Below the pieces are notes generated by a model, which was given only the letters and a program-made list of their open reading frames with translations, had not been told where the DNA came from and made no database searches. The translations under genes were made by a program, and so were the position numbers. Positions 29,001 to 37,225 of a stretch of DNA of 64,000 nucleotides are shown here, in pieces; the stretch's first letter is position 1; every line of letters begins with the position of its first letter. Location of the stretch: contig CAMAUZ010000035.1 in assembly GCA_945861535.1 (NCBI GenBank), positions 1 through 64,000 of the forward strand. The letters are read 5' to 3'. The DNA is from Akkermansia muciniphila. GTDB taxonomy: Bacteria; Verrucomicrobiota; Verrucomicrobiia; Limisphaerales; BJHT01.

Positions 29001-29747
29001 CGGCTGATAGCGCATCCGCTTCGTGTCCGTCAGTTGCGCCTGCGTGCCGATGCAGATCAGGCAGTCGTGCGCGTGCGAATGGCCCTTCTCGACGTAGTGA
29101 ACATCGTTCGTCGCCACCAGGTTCAGCCCGAATTCCTTCGCCCACGGGATCAGCAGCCGGTTCACCTTCGCCTGCTCCGGGATGGCGTGGTTTTGCAGCT
29201 CCAGATAAAAATTCTCCGCGCCAAACGTCTGCTTGAACCAGTCGATCGACTCGCGCGCCTTGTCCGGCTGCTCCTGCAAAATGTGCTGCGGAATCTCGCT
29301 CGCCAGACACCCCGACAACACCACGAGGCCCTCGCGATGCTGCGCCAGGATTTCCTTGTCGATGCGCGGCTTGTAGTAAAAGCCCTCCAGATGCGCCTCC
29401 GTCACCAGCTTCACCAGATTCCGGTAGCCCGTCTCGTCCTTGGCCAGCAGCACCAGATGATTGTAAACGTCCTTCATCCCCGAGGCGGTAGAACTACCGC
29501 CCGGCTTCTTTTCCAGCCGGCTCCCCGGCGCCACATACACCTCGCAGCCGATGATCGGCTTGATCCCCGCCTTGCGCGCCGCCTGATAAAAATCAATCGC
29601 CCCGTAGAGCACGCCGTGATCCGTGATCGTCAGCGCCGGGAATTTCAGGTCGCGCGCCTTGGCCATCAACGTGTCCAGACGACACGCCCCGTCGAGCAGC
29701 GAATACTCGGTGTGCAAATGAAGATGAACGAACTCAGCGTGCGACAT
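26004..29747 (-). CDS. dnaE: DNA polymerase III subunit alpha
   Basis: A 1,247-residue replicative polymerase. The PHP domain comes first (FVHLHLHTEYSLLDGA, ITDHGVLYGAIDFY). The palm carries the catalytic aspartates in PDIDIDFADDRR, and SGMPSM-equivalent regions include RNASVHAAGVVIG. Fingers, a helix-hairpin-helix region (GLAAIKGMGE) and an OB-fold (RIGGMIAAVQQGFSKK) follow. It synthesises DNA as core of the replisome. A palindromic repeat is inserted in frame (28621-28673, residues about 359-375: ETPPNSQAGTPAVP) in a Gly/Ala-rich loop before the palm. The ATG at 29747 fits the conserved start. It stands alone. Confidence 0.96.
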   Translation of the reverse strand: MSHAEFVHLHLHTEYSLLDGACRLDTLMAKARDLKFPALTITDHGVLYGAIDFYQAARKAGIKPIIGCEVYVAPGSRLEKKPGGSSTASGMKDVYNHLVLLAKDETGYRNLVKLVTEAHLEGFYYKPRIDKEILAQHREGLVVLSGCLASEIPQHILQEQPDKARESIDWFKQTFGAENFYLELQNHAIPEQAKVNRLLIPWAKEFGLNLVATNDVHYVEKGHSHAHDCLICIGTQAQLTDTKRMRYQPEQFYLRSAEEMQALFHEAPAAVRNTLEISEKCNLEIEFGKLHYPVFSPPEHFTREGYLRHLLADGLQRRYGLRARAVGQEYVVDGVEDARRLPTYQAAAGAAGGSGAVGGSGGETPPNSQAGTPAVPTDLSDPAVAAAVAAVIDRLQLELTVIEKTGFISYFLIVGDFVQYGRSVGISCVARGSAAGSIVTYLLEISNVDPIRYGLLFERFLNPERVNPPDIDIDFADDRRADVIEYVRNKYGRDSVAQIITFGTMGAKSVIRDVGRVMGLSYGEVDRLSKMVPTDLKMDLKKALEQSADFKQAYNSEELTRELVDTAMLLEDITRNASVHAAGVVIGPEPLVNLLPLKRDESGTIVTQYPMGPVGDLGLLKMDFLGLKTLTVIRNACALVKLTQGIEVPIEALPLDDAKTYDLLNKANTLGVFQLESGGMRDLCRKFQISSVEHITALVALYRPGPMDLIPDFIKRRHGEVKIEYPHPLLEPISKETYGVLIYQEQVMQATQILAGYTLGSADLLRRAMGKKKLEEMQQQRANFVKGAAKANNISGAKANEVFDLLEKFAGYGFNKSHAAAYAIVAYQTAYLKANYPIEFLSAMLTNDMGDTAKLSQYIAEARTMGVDVLGPDVNESQVVFAPAVRTNADGTSEAVIRFGLAAIKGMGEVAVECLLKARAAGGKFTSLGDLCDRVDTRTVSRKGLEALIKSGACDGFGETRATLFGQIDRALSRAASAAQDRARGQVSLFGMIEEPKTTAPENTPRLPEWPQHELLAFEKELLGFYVTGHPLTPFADILKRYSLATTTTLAAVPNRGLTRIGGMIAAVQQGFSKKSNKPYAMLTLEDLEGTVQVLCMNENYDKFRELFVVNKPLLIIGEVNNSEDKPKIFPQDIMPLEDAPRKFTKQVHLRLHTAHLRPENFDAALQLATANPGKCPLLLCLTQPGGEIIFIAAHDRFAVQPSLALQKAADEMFGEETYYAKVDTALPERQKKAWERRGGDGGNGGE
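28621..28673. repeat. Family-9 palindromic element inside dnaE
   Basis: This begins GGTACCGCAGGCGTCC and ends GTCTCGCCGCCCGAACC. It matches half of the intergenic element at 51441-51543. It contains two small palindromes (CGCAGGC/GCCTGCG and TTCGGCGGCG/CGCCGCCCGAA) and is kept in frame. Confidence 0.8.
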
Positions 29748-29917
29748 GTGGCGAAATACTAGGAGCGACCGGCGAAGTGCAAAGGGGAAACTGACCCGGA
29801 CATGAACGGCCGGAAGACGATGGGCAAAGGAATGGGGGCAAAGGAATGAAAAACTGGAGTTTCATCATGCTGCCCCATTCCCCTGCCCCAGATTCCCCTG
29901 CCAAACTCGGCCCTGCG
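29748..29917. repeat. Gap with purine-rich inverted repeat
   Basis: GGGCAAAGGAATGGGGGCAA (29821-29840) is mirrored by CCCATTCCCCTGCCCC and ATTCCCCTGCC (29875-29901). The related TCCGCCCCAAATTCCCCCGCC lies upstream of the methyltransferase near 30767. No gene seen. Confidence 0.6.
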
Positions 29918-30625
29918 TCACTTGCCGCGCGCCTCGATCAGCAGCGCGCAATTCCATGCGAGCAACTCCCGCAGCCCCGGAATCTTCAGCAAAAACGCCA
30001 GTTCCGTGTAATACCGCGGCGCGGCGCACACCACCTTCAGCCCCGGCTGCGCGTGAATCCACCGCAGCACCTCGCCGATGTACGTCGGGAACAAATTCAC
30101 ACCCGGCGTGTGCGACCGCTGCCCCCGCCCGAGCCGGTCGTGGACCCGATGCCCCCGCGTCGCGCCCAGATAATGAAACGGCGAAAACTCATGCCCGCCC
30201 CACGGCGAGAGCCAGTTCGTCCAGCTCAGATAAAACCTCCCGCCCGGCTTCAGCAGCATCCCCATGCGCCCGATGAACTCCGCCGGCCGCGGCAGGTGCT
30301 CGAGCACGTTCGAGCACACCACCAGATCGTAGCGGCCCAGCGTGGCGAAATCGTCGCGATCAATGTTGAACGCCTTGAAATTCGCCCCCGCCAATTCCGG
30401 CAGCAGGCCGTCGTGCTCATCCGAATACGTCACAACGCACCCGCGCTTCGCCAACTCCGCACCGAACACCCCGTGCCCGCACCCGAGGTCCAGCACCGTC
30501 GCGCCATCGCGCGTCCGCCCGCCGCCATCCTCGATCCAGCGGATCGCATCCCGCGCCTGCAACGCGTAAAACTCCGCGTCGTCCTTGTGCTTCAAATGCC
30601 GCGCGATGAGCTGGTGAATAATCAT
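29918..30625 (-). CDS. Class I SAM-dependent methyltransferase
   Basis: A 235-residue methyltransferase. Motif I is VLDLGCGHGVFGAELA. Then come VVTYSDEHDGLLPEL (acidic end of beta-2), YDLVVCSNVLEHLPRPAEFI and GMLLKPGGRFYLSWTN. This EHLPRP type is common in enzymes acting on small molecules or on sugars and lipids; the substrate is unknown. The ATG at 30625 (MIIHQLIARHLKHKDDAEF) begins the conserved part; the frame is open upstream but translates repeat DNA. No operon partner. Confidence 0.85.
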   Translation of the reverse strand: MIIHQLIARHLKHKDDAEFYALQARDAIRWIEDGGGRTRDGATVLDLGCGHGVFGAELAKRGCVVTYSDEHDGLLPELAGANFKAFNIDRDDFATLGRYDLVVCSNVLEHLPRPAEFIGRMGMLLKPGGRFYLSWTNWLSPWGGHEFSPFHYLGATRGHRVHDRLGRGQRSHTPGVNLFPTYIGEVLRWIHAQPGLKVVCAAPRYYTELAFLLKIPGLRELLAWNCALLIEARGK

Positions 30626-31150
30626 GCCAATGCAATGGGCGGCGAGCAGACCAGAAGCCCTCCCGACCAGCAACGGAATATCCCGCCCAACCTTCGCCGC
30701 CGGCGTGCCGAGGCGGACTCCCACGGCCAGCGGCCGCTCCGCCCGCCAGCGTCCCCTCCCATTCCTCCGCCCCAAATTCCCCCGCCAAAACCGGCCCGGC
30801 TCACGCCCGGCTCCGTCCCGCGCCGCCAACCACGTCACCCGTGTCCCGCCGCGCCCGCCGCGCGTACGCCAGACGCGGGTCGTTCGCGCCCCTCCCACGG
30901 CCCGGGCCGGGACCGGGGAGCGGTCGCGCACGAGGGAGAGCATTCATCGGAAACACTGAAGCCGCGCGGGTCACACCAGTAGCGCAGATTTCCAAACCTG
31001 CCTTGTCACCGACTTCAAAGTTGGCAAGCCGCGGACCAGCGTGGGCACTCGAACCAATCCCGGCGTTCGCAGGTTTAGAAACCTGCGACACGGCAGGCTG
31101 GGAAGCCTGCGCTACCGGCGTCAGGCGGGCGCCCACTGCCGCATTCGCTT
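30626..31150. repeat. Gap with a family-2 palindromic element
   Basis: A family-2 element spans 30979-31115 (GTAGCGCAGATTTCC ... GGGAAGCCTGCGCTAC) with an inner GTTTAGAAACCTGCGACAC half. The remainder, 30626-30970, is GC-rich with no credible gene. Confidence 0.8.
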
Positions 31151-31447
31151 TCAAGCCCGCAGGCCGAAAAGGATCACCCCACCGAAAAACGCCAGACAGC
31201 CCGCCGCCTGCAACGCCCGCCGCGGCAACCGTTGCTGCACCAACTGCGCGCCGAGAAACATCACCGCGCCCAACAGCACCAGCACGACCAGATGGCCGGG
31301 GCTGGTGACCAGATGCGCGACAGTCGCATCGGTGAGGGAATGCCCGGGGTGGGCGCCCGCCAGCGGAGCACCCGCGAACAGGGCGAGCGAGGCCGCAGCC
31401 AGGCGTCGGGCGTGAGGGACGAGAGACTTCGTGATGGTGTGGTTCAT
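31151..31447 (-). CDS. Small HupE/UreJ-like membrane protein
   Basis: A 98-residue protein with a signal or anchor segment (LAAASLALFAGAPLAGA), then AHPGHS and two hydrophobic helices (HLVVLVLLGAVMFLGAQL; AAGCLAFFGGVILFGL). The AHPGH start after a signal sequence is seen in HupE/UreJ nickel-related proteins, but this one is much shorter than usual. Its ATG overlaps the stop of the urtE remnant as ATGA, so it once belonged to a urea-uptake or urease operon. Function is uncertain; it may be a relic. Confidence 0.5.
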   Translation of the reverse strand: MNHTITKSLVPHARRLAAASLALFAGAPLAGAHPGHSLTDATVAHLVTSPGHLVVLVLLGAVMFLGAQLVQQRLPRRALQAAGCLAFFGGVILFGLRA

Positions 31448-31587
31448 ACAATAAGATGTTCTATTACAATCGCGTCGTTGAGCTGGGCAACCGGCCCCGG
31501 CGCAACAATCGCGCCACGGCCCATGATGTAAAAGCGGTCGCCCACGTCGAGACAGAAGTCCAAGTATTGCTCGACCAGCAGGATGCC
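31444..31587 (-). pseudogene. urtE: 3' remnant of a urea ABC transporter ATPase (UrtE-like)
   Basis: 47 codons ending at 31444 read ILLVEQYLDFCLDVGDRFY, then IMGRG and an EHLIV end. This matches the C-terminal end of UrtE, the branched-chain-type ABC ATPase for urea uptake. Walker A, signature and Walker B regions are absent; the frame upstream (31588-31665) is unrelated. This is seen directly as truncation; the family call rests on LLVEQY and the C-terminal pattern. Confidence 0.7.
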
Positions 31588-31899
31588 GGGATGCACTCGC
31601 GCTTGGGTTGAGTGCTCATCCCTCGTTGACGCTGGCGAGTTTGACCGCCGGAGCGTCCGGCGCACCGGGGGTCAGCCAGCCACCGGCGACACGGAGCGGC
31701 TCCAAAACATCGCACCGGGCGATTGTGAGTTCGGCGCGATCGGTCGGCGGCGCCGGGTTTTCCCGCGTTCCGGTGAGGCCCGGCCCGTCCCGCCGGGAAA
31801 AGATATTTGCCTTACGAAAAAAGCGACCTATCAATGTCCCCGTTGCAAATTCAGCTTCAGTTTCCGAAACAGAATCAGAATTAGAATCCCAGTCATTGA
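31588..31899. other. Gap, no gene recognised
   Basis: About 310 bases between the urtE remnant and the cytochrome c peroxidase gene. Short open frames exist on both strands but none resembles a known family. From about 31800 base composition falls to AT-richer DNA (GCAAATTCAGCTTCAGTTTC), which probably holds the promoter of the peroxidase gene. No clear -35/-10 pair could be fixed. Confidence 0.4.
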
Positions 31900-32916
31900 A
31901 TGAAAAAAATCATCCTATTTGCCACCACCGTTGCCTTGGCGGGCACCTCCCTCCAGGCGGCCGAAGCGCCTGCCACCGCAGTGATCGAGAAGCTCCGCGC
32001 CGAGGCCCGCAAAGTGCTCGCCCCGTTGCCCGAGAAGATGCCAGGTGGCGAAAAGGACACGCCCGAGCGGGTCAAGCTGGGTGAAAAACTTTTCTTTGAG
32101 AAGCGGTTGTCGGTCAACAATCAGCAATCGTGCAATTCGTGCCACCGGGTGGATGAGGGGCGCGGGGGCGTGGACAATGATCCGACTTCGCAAGGCACCT
32201 TTGGCAAGCGGGGCGACCGGAATTCGCCCACCGTGCTGAACGCTGGTTATCATTTGGCGCAATTCTGGGACGGCCGGGCACCGACGCTCAAGGAACAGGC
32301 CAAAGGTCCGGTGTTGAACCCGGGCGAGATGGCGATGCCCAACCCCGAGGAAGTCATCAAACGGCTGTCGGCTGACAAGGTCTATCAGGCTCAGTTCCGG
32401 GCCGCCTTTCCCGCGGACGCCGCGGCCATCAATTACGAAAACCTGGCCGAAGCGATCGCGGCCTTCGAGCGCACTCTGCGCACCCACGACCGATTCGATG
32501 ACTTCCTGCGAGGCGACAACAAGGCGCTGTCCGCGGGCGAACTCGCGGGTCTGAACACCTTTCTCCAGACCGGCTGCACGACCTGCCACAACGGCCCGGC
32601 GCTGGGCGGCAACAGCTACCAAAAGGTCGGATTGGTCAAACCCTATGAGAACCTGGCCGACGCCGGTCGTTTCAACGTCACCAAAGACCCCGATGACAAG
32701 TTCAAGTTCAAGGTGCCGTCCCTGCGCAACATCGTGCTGACCGCCCCCTATTTCCACGACGGCAAACAGGCCGGTCTCGAGCAGGCCGTAAGCAAGATGG
32801 CTGAAATGCAACTGGGCAAGGAACTCACGGCGACGGAGACGCAGCAGATCATCGCGTTCCTCAGCAGCCTGACCGACAAAACCCGCGGCGCGAAGAAACC
32901 CGCGGCGAGCAAGTAG
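31900..32916 (+). CDS. Di-haem cytochrome c peroxidase (CcpA/MauG family)
   Basis: A 338-residue periplasmic protein. The signal peptide (MKKIILFATTVALAG...LQA) is followed by two haem-binding motifs, CNSCH near residue 77 and CTTCH near residue 226. Family motifs are FWDGRAPTLKEQAKGPVLNP, the interdomain VPSLRNIVLTAPYFHDG, and a C-terminal TETQQIIAFLSSL. It reduces H2O2 to water with electrons from cytochrome c or a cupredoxin. It is a single gene with its own strong terminator, so probably monocistronic. Confidence 0.94.
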   Translation: MKKIILFATTVALAGTSLQAAEAPATAVIEKLRAEARKVLAPLPEKMPGGEKDTPERVKLGEKLFFEKRLSVNNQQSCNSCHRVDEGRGGVDNDPTSQGTFGKRGDRNSPTVLNAGYHLAQFWDGRAPTLKEQAKGPVLNPGEMAMPNPEEVIKRLSADKVYQAQFRAAFPADAAAINYENLAEAIAAFERTLRTHDRFDDFLRGDNKALSAGELAGLNTFLQTGCTTCHNGPALGGNSYQKVGLVKPYENLADAGRFNVTKDPDDKFKFKVPSLRNIVLTAPYFHDGKQAGLEQAVSKMAEMQLGKELTATETQQIIAFLSSLTDKTRGAKKPAASK

Positions 32917-32936
32917 GAGGTCGCAGGGAAGATCCC

Positions 32937-32974
32937 CGGCCGTGGCCCGCACTCGGGCCACGGCCGTTTTTTTT
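32937..32974 (+). terminator. Intrinsic terminator after the peroxidase gene
   Basis: A perfect 13-bp stem (CGGCCGTGGCCCG, 32937-32949, with its complement 32954-32966), a four-base loop and a run of eight T (32967-32974). It starts about 20 bases after the stop codon. Confidence 0.95.
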
Positions 32975-33357
32975 GTGCTGATCTCGTCGGGATGGGCGTT
33001 TCACGTGGCTGCCAGCGTCGCCTCCCGGTCTCTCCGAGCGTGTGTGAACCTGGAAACGGCCGTCGGGTTGAACCACGAAAGACACGAAAGACACGAAAAG
33101 CCTGAAAAAAAGGGCGGAAGCGTGATGACTCGACCTCTGAATATCTCAACCGCCAGATGACAACCCCAATTCCGCCAGCCCTGCTCCTTTCGTGCCTTTC
33201 GTGTCTTCCGTAGTTCCGACTCCTTTTTCCAGGTTGAACAGTCGCCTGGTCCGCGCGGGCCTGGGTTTGGAGTTCCGCGTTTACGCGGCCCACTGGGCGA
33301 ACCCCGCGCGAACCAGCGCGCACGGGGATCTCCAAACCGGGATCTTCAAACCCGCTC
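32975..33357. repeat. Gap with ACGAAAGACACGAA-type inverted repeat and a family-6 element
   Basis: CCACGAAAGACACGAAAGAC (from 33073) is mirrored by CCTTTCGTGTCTTCC (about 33197-33211). A family-6 element (TTCCGCGTTTACGCGGCCCA ...) lies at about 33268-33345. No gene seen. Confidence 0.75.
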
Positions 33358-34554
33358 TCAATCGGTGGCTGCTGGTCCGCGATCCCCCGGGGTCACGACG
33401 CCGAGACCGGCCCAGAGCCAGAGGAGGCGGCGGGCGGCTTCGCTTGGTCCCCAGTGACGCAGCCAGTTTGGCGAGGCGGTGCCGGTTTCGATGAAGGTCC
33501 GCAGCCCGTCGGCTTGTCGGCGCGTGAGTGACCAGGCGAAGTGCAGACTGAGGGTCGGGCAATGGAAGGTCGCCGGCACTTTTTGACTGTCTGTGGTGCG
33601 CGGGAAATGGACGGAGTAGAGACCGCTCCAACGCAGCGGCACAGCCCGTCCGTCGGCGGGGAAAAGGTCCAACGCGCCCGGGGCCGCGCGGCGCAGGAGC
33701 AGTTTGTGAAAACTCGCAGGGCGGATCAGATCGATGCGCTCGGCCAATTCTCCAAGGCCGGCGGGGAACAGCGGCCGGTGATGTTCGCCGTCCATGGTGA
33801 GTCGTAGTGCGAGCGGCAGGAGGGTGGTGCCGGCCAGCTCCCAGCCGCAGCGATTGGCTACGGCGCGCCAGCGCCTGAGGGGCCAGTTGTTGAAATGCGG
33901 TCCGCAGACGTCGCCGGCCAGATAGCTCGTGGATTTGCCCGCGAACTCGCCACTCTCGCCGTCGTGGAGCGAGTCCCAGAGGCCGAGCAATTCGCGCAGG
34001 CGGCGTTCATCGTGCAGCGCGTCGGTGGCAAAGCCGAAGCTGGCGAGCCACGGGCGCAGGCGCGTCGCGGGATGCGCCTCGCCGTTGACCCCGAGATAGA
34101 GCGCCCCGCTGGGACGGAGGCAGGCGGCGAAACCGGTCAGCACGGGCTGCGGGTCCGGGAGGTAGCTCAGGACTCCGTGACAGGTGATGAGATCGAAGTC
34201 GCCGCCGGTTTGCCACGCCAGGTCCGGGTCCGTCAGATCGGCGACGAGAAAGGTGATCGGCTCGCCGACGCCGATGGTGCGCTGAAGCCGTCGGGCCAGC
34301 GCGATGGAGCGGGGGCTGAAATCCACGGCGACAATCTCCGCTTTGGGCAGGCGCCGGCGCAGGGCGAAGGCTTCCGCGCCCGTGCCGCAGCCCGCGACGA
34401 GGACGCGTTCCGGTCGTGGCTGACCGGGGCGACCGATGGCCTGGAGCCATTTCAGCGGCGGGATGGCGCGGCCTTTGCGGGCGATCTCGGCGAGGTTGGC
34501 GGCGGGATACGGGTGGCGCTCGTAGATTTGACGGGTTTGTTCAGCGGTGGTCAC
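33358..34554 (-). CDS. Class I SAM-dependent methyltransferase, two-domain
   Basis: A 398-residue protein. The N-terminal methyltransferase has motif I VLVAGCGTGAEAFAL, AEIVAVDFSPRSIALARR, FLVADLTDP, and FDLITCHGVLSYLPDP. About 170 further residues form an unassigned C-terminal domain (for example LAERIDLIRPASFHKLLLRR). The opening QIYERHPYPAAN resembles methyltransferases that act on proteins or small molecules after a YPYP-type motif. The substrate cannot be named. ATG 34554 is the only natural start. No operon partners. Confidence 0.82.
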   Translation of the reverse strand: MTTAEQTRQIYERHPYPAANLAEIARKGRAIPPLKWLQAIGRPGQPRPERVLVAGCGTGAEAFALRRRLPKAEIVAVDFSPRSIALARRLQRTIGVGEPITFLVADLTDPDLAWQTGGDFDLITCHGVLSYLPDPQPVLTGFAACLRPSGALYLGVNGEAHPATRLRPWLASFGFATDALHDERRLRELLGLWDSLHDGESGEFAGKSTSYLAGDVCGPHFNNWPLRRWRAVANRCGWELAGTTLLPLALRLTMDGEHHRPLFPAGLGELAERIDLIRPASFHKLLLRRAAPGALDLFPADGRAVPLRWSGLYSVHFPRTTDSQKVPATFHCPTLSLHFAWSLTRRQADGLRTFIETGTASPNWLRHWGPSEAARRLLWLWAGLGVVTPGDRGPAATD

Positions 34555-35621
34555 GCGGGGATGATGGGGGCTGATGGTTGCAGGTCAACGGTGCCGGGGT
34601 TTGGAGCCGCGGTTGCCCGGTTGGCCCGATACGGTACCAGACTCAAAAAGAAATCCGCCGCTGTCGCGGGGCGAGCAAAGCAGGACAGCTTCCGAAGTTG
34701 GCAACGGAGGACCCGCCTGTCCCGTAGGCAGAAACCTCGCCTGCCCCGAACTCCGACGCAGAGAACGTACCGGGCGCAGCGGCGCGGCACCGAGCGCGGC
34801 GTTCACGCCGCAGAAGGAACGGCTGCGATCGCGCGCAGCGGCGTCGGCCGACCCACGCACGCTGGGGCGGTCAGCAGGCCGCCCGCCTCGCGACCAGCCT
34901 GCGACCAATTCGGGAGTTTGGTTTCAGAGTCCGTTTGCAAAGCCCCTCGGGATGCGCGGGACCGGGCTTGGTGTTCCGCGGTTCCGCGGCCCGCTGGTCG
35001 AAAGCCGCCCGACCCGCGTAAACGCGGAACTCCAAACCGGGATTTTCAACCAGGCTCTCAGCCCCAGCGATCCAGTCGAACCGAATTGTTTGACCACCGA
35101 GACGCGAGGAACACAGAGCGGCGCAGCCGCAACCCCAGGAGCGCGGCGGTGTCCGCCGAGGACCAGCCGCAGCGGCCCAGAAATTTCGTGGGTGCCCGGT
35201 GAAATCAAACGCTTCCCGTGCGGCCAACCTGCTGCGGCTGGTGCTCCGCGCACACAGCCGCGCTCCGGGAAAAAGCCCCTCGGCGCGCGAGGGTTTTGCA
35301 GAGTTGTCGTACAGAGCGGCGAAGCAGCAACCCAAGGAGCGCGGCGGTTACGCCGCTTCACCGTTCGAACATCGTCGCGGGTCCGACCCTGCCCGCACCT
35401 CTCACGCCGAAGCGGGCTAAATGCCGCGCTCCGAATTCCTCGCGCCACGCGAGAATTTCGGCACGCGGGCGGTCCCCGCCCGCAGCGGCTCCGCACCTGC
35501 GACAACGCCAGAAATTCTCCGCACCCCGGCTCCGATGTTGCCGCTGCGGCTGCGGCTCTGCCACCCAGTGTTCATCGTGTCTCTGTGGTTCTTACATCGG
35601 TTGCCACTGCATGGATCCGGC
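34555..35621. repeat. ~1.07-kb repeat array (families 1, 6 and 7)
   Basis: No gene seen. A family-6 element lies near 34973-35034 (TTCCGCGGCC ... CGCGTAAACGCGGAACTCC). A family-1 element runs 35138-35266 with its GGCGCGCGAGGG tail. Family 7 runs 35337-35432 (GCGGCGGTTACGCCGC ... GCGGGCTAAATGCCGCGCTC). Around 34797-34830 lies another GCGGCGTTCACGCCGC half. Confidence 0.85.
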
Positions 35622-36194
35622 TCAGTACAACTCGAAGAACGAATCCCGGCCCAGATGCACGAAGTATTTGGCGGCGAGCTTTTTGATCGTCTCGGGCCGG
35701 CCGATGGAAATCCAGTCGTCCACGCTGCCGCGGTAGCAGAAGCGTTCCGGCGCGAACAGGCGCTTCTCGCCGTCCACCAGAATGAACCGCATCGCCGGCT
35801 GGTAATAAGCGAAGCGTTCCCGCAATTCGGCCAGCTTCTGCGGTGAAAGCCGCATGAGCGTTTCCAGTTCCCCGCTGGAACGCTTCCCGCTGTCGTAGAT
35901 CGTCAGGGTGTCGCCGCGAACTTCGATTCGGTAAAGAATGTCACCGCGCAGTTTTGCGATCTGGGCGTGGATGCCCGCGGTTTCCTCGTCGCGGATGAGG
36001 CTTGCTTGTTTGCGCCGCACGAAGACCTGACCGTTGACGGTCTCAAAAATCTCGAAGCCGTCTGGCAGTTGTTTGGCCAGCGAACCGCTGGATTTCATGG
36101 CAAAGAAATACTGGACGCCGCCGCCGCGCTTGGGGCCGGTGTGCAGGTAGTATGTTTTGCCCTTGCGGGTGGTGTGGGTCACGGGCGTTGTCAT
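35622..36194 (-). CDS. Hypothetical protein, unknown family
   Basis: A 190-residue soluble protein with no recognised domain. The N-terminal part is basic and aromatic (RKGKTYYLHTGPKRGGG, YFFAMKSSG), and the C-terminus ends YFVHLGRDSFFELY. A central segment with LYRIEVRGDTLTIYDSG looks like a beta-rich unit. It starts 13 bases after the stop of the gene at 36208-36867 on the same strand, so the two probably form an operon. Codon use matches neighbours. Confidence 0.65.
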   Translation of the reverse strand: MTTPVTHTTRKGKTYYLHTGPKRGGGVQYFFAMKSSGSLAKQLPDGFEIFETVNGQVFVRRKQASLIRDEETAGIHAQIAKLRGDILYRIEVRGDTLTIYDSGKRSSGELETLMRLSPQKLAELRERFAYYQPAMRFILVDGEKRLFAPERFCYRGSVDDWISIGRPETIKKLAAKYFVHLGRDSFFELY

Positions 36195-36207
36195 GGTGGC
36201 TGTCTCC

Positions 36208-36867
36208 TCAAACTACCTTCTGGTAGGTCTGTTCGATGCCGCACTGGCGGTGTTTTTGATAGAAAAAGACGAAGCGCGCTTCGGCCAGTTGGTCGGGCGG
36301 CACCCGCTTCGTCTTCTGCCGGTAAGCTTGGAGGAGTCCGGGGATGAGCTTCGTCGCGAAACCAAAACTGAATCCGCTGGTCATCGTGATGTCGCGCACG
36401 GTGAGCAGGCGGCAAAACAGCGCGAGCCAGCCGCCGGCGCGGAACGAGTCGCTCAAGCCGAGGTCGGTGACCCAGACGTCCGGCTGGTCCGGGGCCAGCA
36501 GGTCGCGCAGGCGCAATTGCGGTTGGTCGGGCGCGACCGCCTCGATTTGAAAGAAGGAAGTGCGGGCGCGACGGGCGGCCTCGAGGAATTCCGTTTCCGC
36601 CACGTCGAGGCCCGCCGCCACCGGGTCAATTTGTTCGAGCAGGCTTTTCCCGTTCACGCGGTACTCGTAACTCCAGAAATCAGCGAAGGCGTGGGTGGCG
36701 CCTTCACGGTCGAAAACCAGCGAGCCGCCAAGGACCGGCAGGGTCATCCGTTTGGCGATCTGGACCGGATGGAAACCGAGGGGACGGGTGGCCTGCATCG
36801 CCTTGCTGTGCATCGTCGCTCCCGCGGCGCGGAGTTGCTGGTACGGAGTCTTGTGCTGAATCGACAT
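36208..36867 (-). CDS. Hypothetical protein, unknown family
   Basis: A 219-residue soluble protein, not recognised. The sequence is rich in aromatic and basic residues (FADFWSYEYRVNGKSLLEQI, LARRARTSFFQIEAV), with no signal peptide or membrane segment. It is first gene of a pair with 35622-36194. Its gap upstream is repeat DNA. Replication initiator or transposase-accessory roles were considered but nothing in the sequence supports them. Confidence 0.6.
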   Translation of the reverse strand: MSIQHKTPYQQLRAAGATMHSKAMQATRPLGFHPVQIAKRMTLPVLGGSLVFDREGATHAFADFWSYEYRVNGKSLLEQIDPVAAGLDVAETEFLEAARRARTSFFQIEAVAPDQPQLRLRDLLAPDQPDVWVTDLGLSDSFRAGGWLALFCRLLTVRDITMTSGFSFGFATKLIPGLLQAYRQKTKRVPPDQLAEARFVFFYQKHRQCGIEQTYQKVV

Positions 36868-37225
36868 GGGGCGCGACGGTCCCGTCCGGCGGGGCGACTC
36901 GCAAGCGGATTCCGCGCTGCCGATTCTGCACCGCTGGCGGAGGGCGGGCGCGTCTCCGCATGTTGCACATGGCCGGAGACCTCATGTCAGCCCGCCGGGG
37001 GACGGAGAATAGCCCGGCCAAAAGCTTGTTTGAAAACCCCAGTTCGGAGTTCGGCGTTTACGCGGTTCCGGCGGGATGCAACCAGCGGGCCGCGTAAACG
37101 CGGAACTCCCAACCCAGTCACCCGCGGTTCAAGGGACTTTTCCAACACGCTCTGAGCTGCGCCCGCTGTCGATCCCGGCTCAGTGTGACTCTTGACCGGG
37201 AAGCGCCAACACCTAGTCTGGCCGT
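36868..37225. repeat. Gap with a family-6 palindromic element
   Basis: 37047-37109 carries GGAGTTCGGCGTTTACGCGG and its near-complement CCGCGTAAACGCGGAACTCC. The TTGAAAACCCCAGTT flank is also shared with the other family-6 copies (for example near 33340). No gene seen before the antitoxin start. Confidence 0.8.

Noticed and set aside
30626-30943. Long N-terminal extension of the methyltransferase
   Set aside because: The residues are Arg/Gly-rich and repeat-derived; the conserved protein starts at MIIHQLIARH.
30801-31451. A 216-codon minus-strand frame overlapping the small membrane gene
   Set aside because: Composition is shadow-like and it crosses a family-2 element; the 98-residue frame has a signal sequence, helices and ATGA coupling.
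33073-33235. CRISPR-like direct repeats (ACGAAAGACACGAAAGAC)
   Set aside because: Only two or three short tandem units on each side of a loose inverted repeat, with no spacers of regular length and no cas genes.
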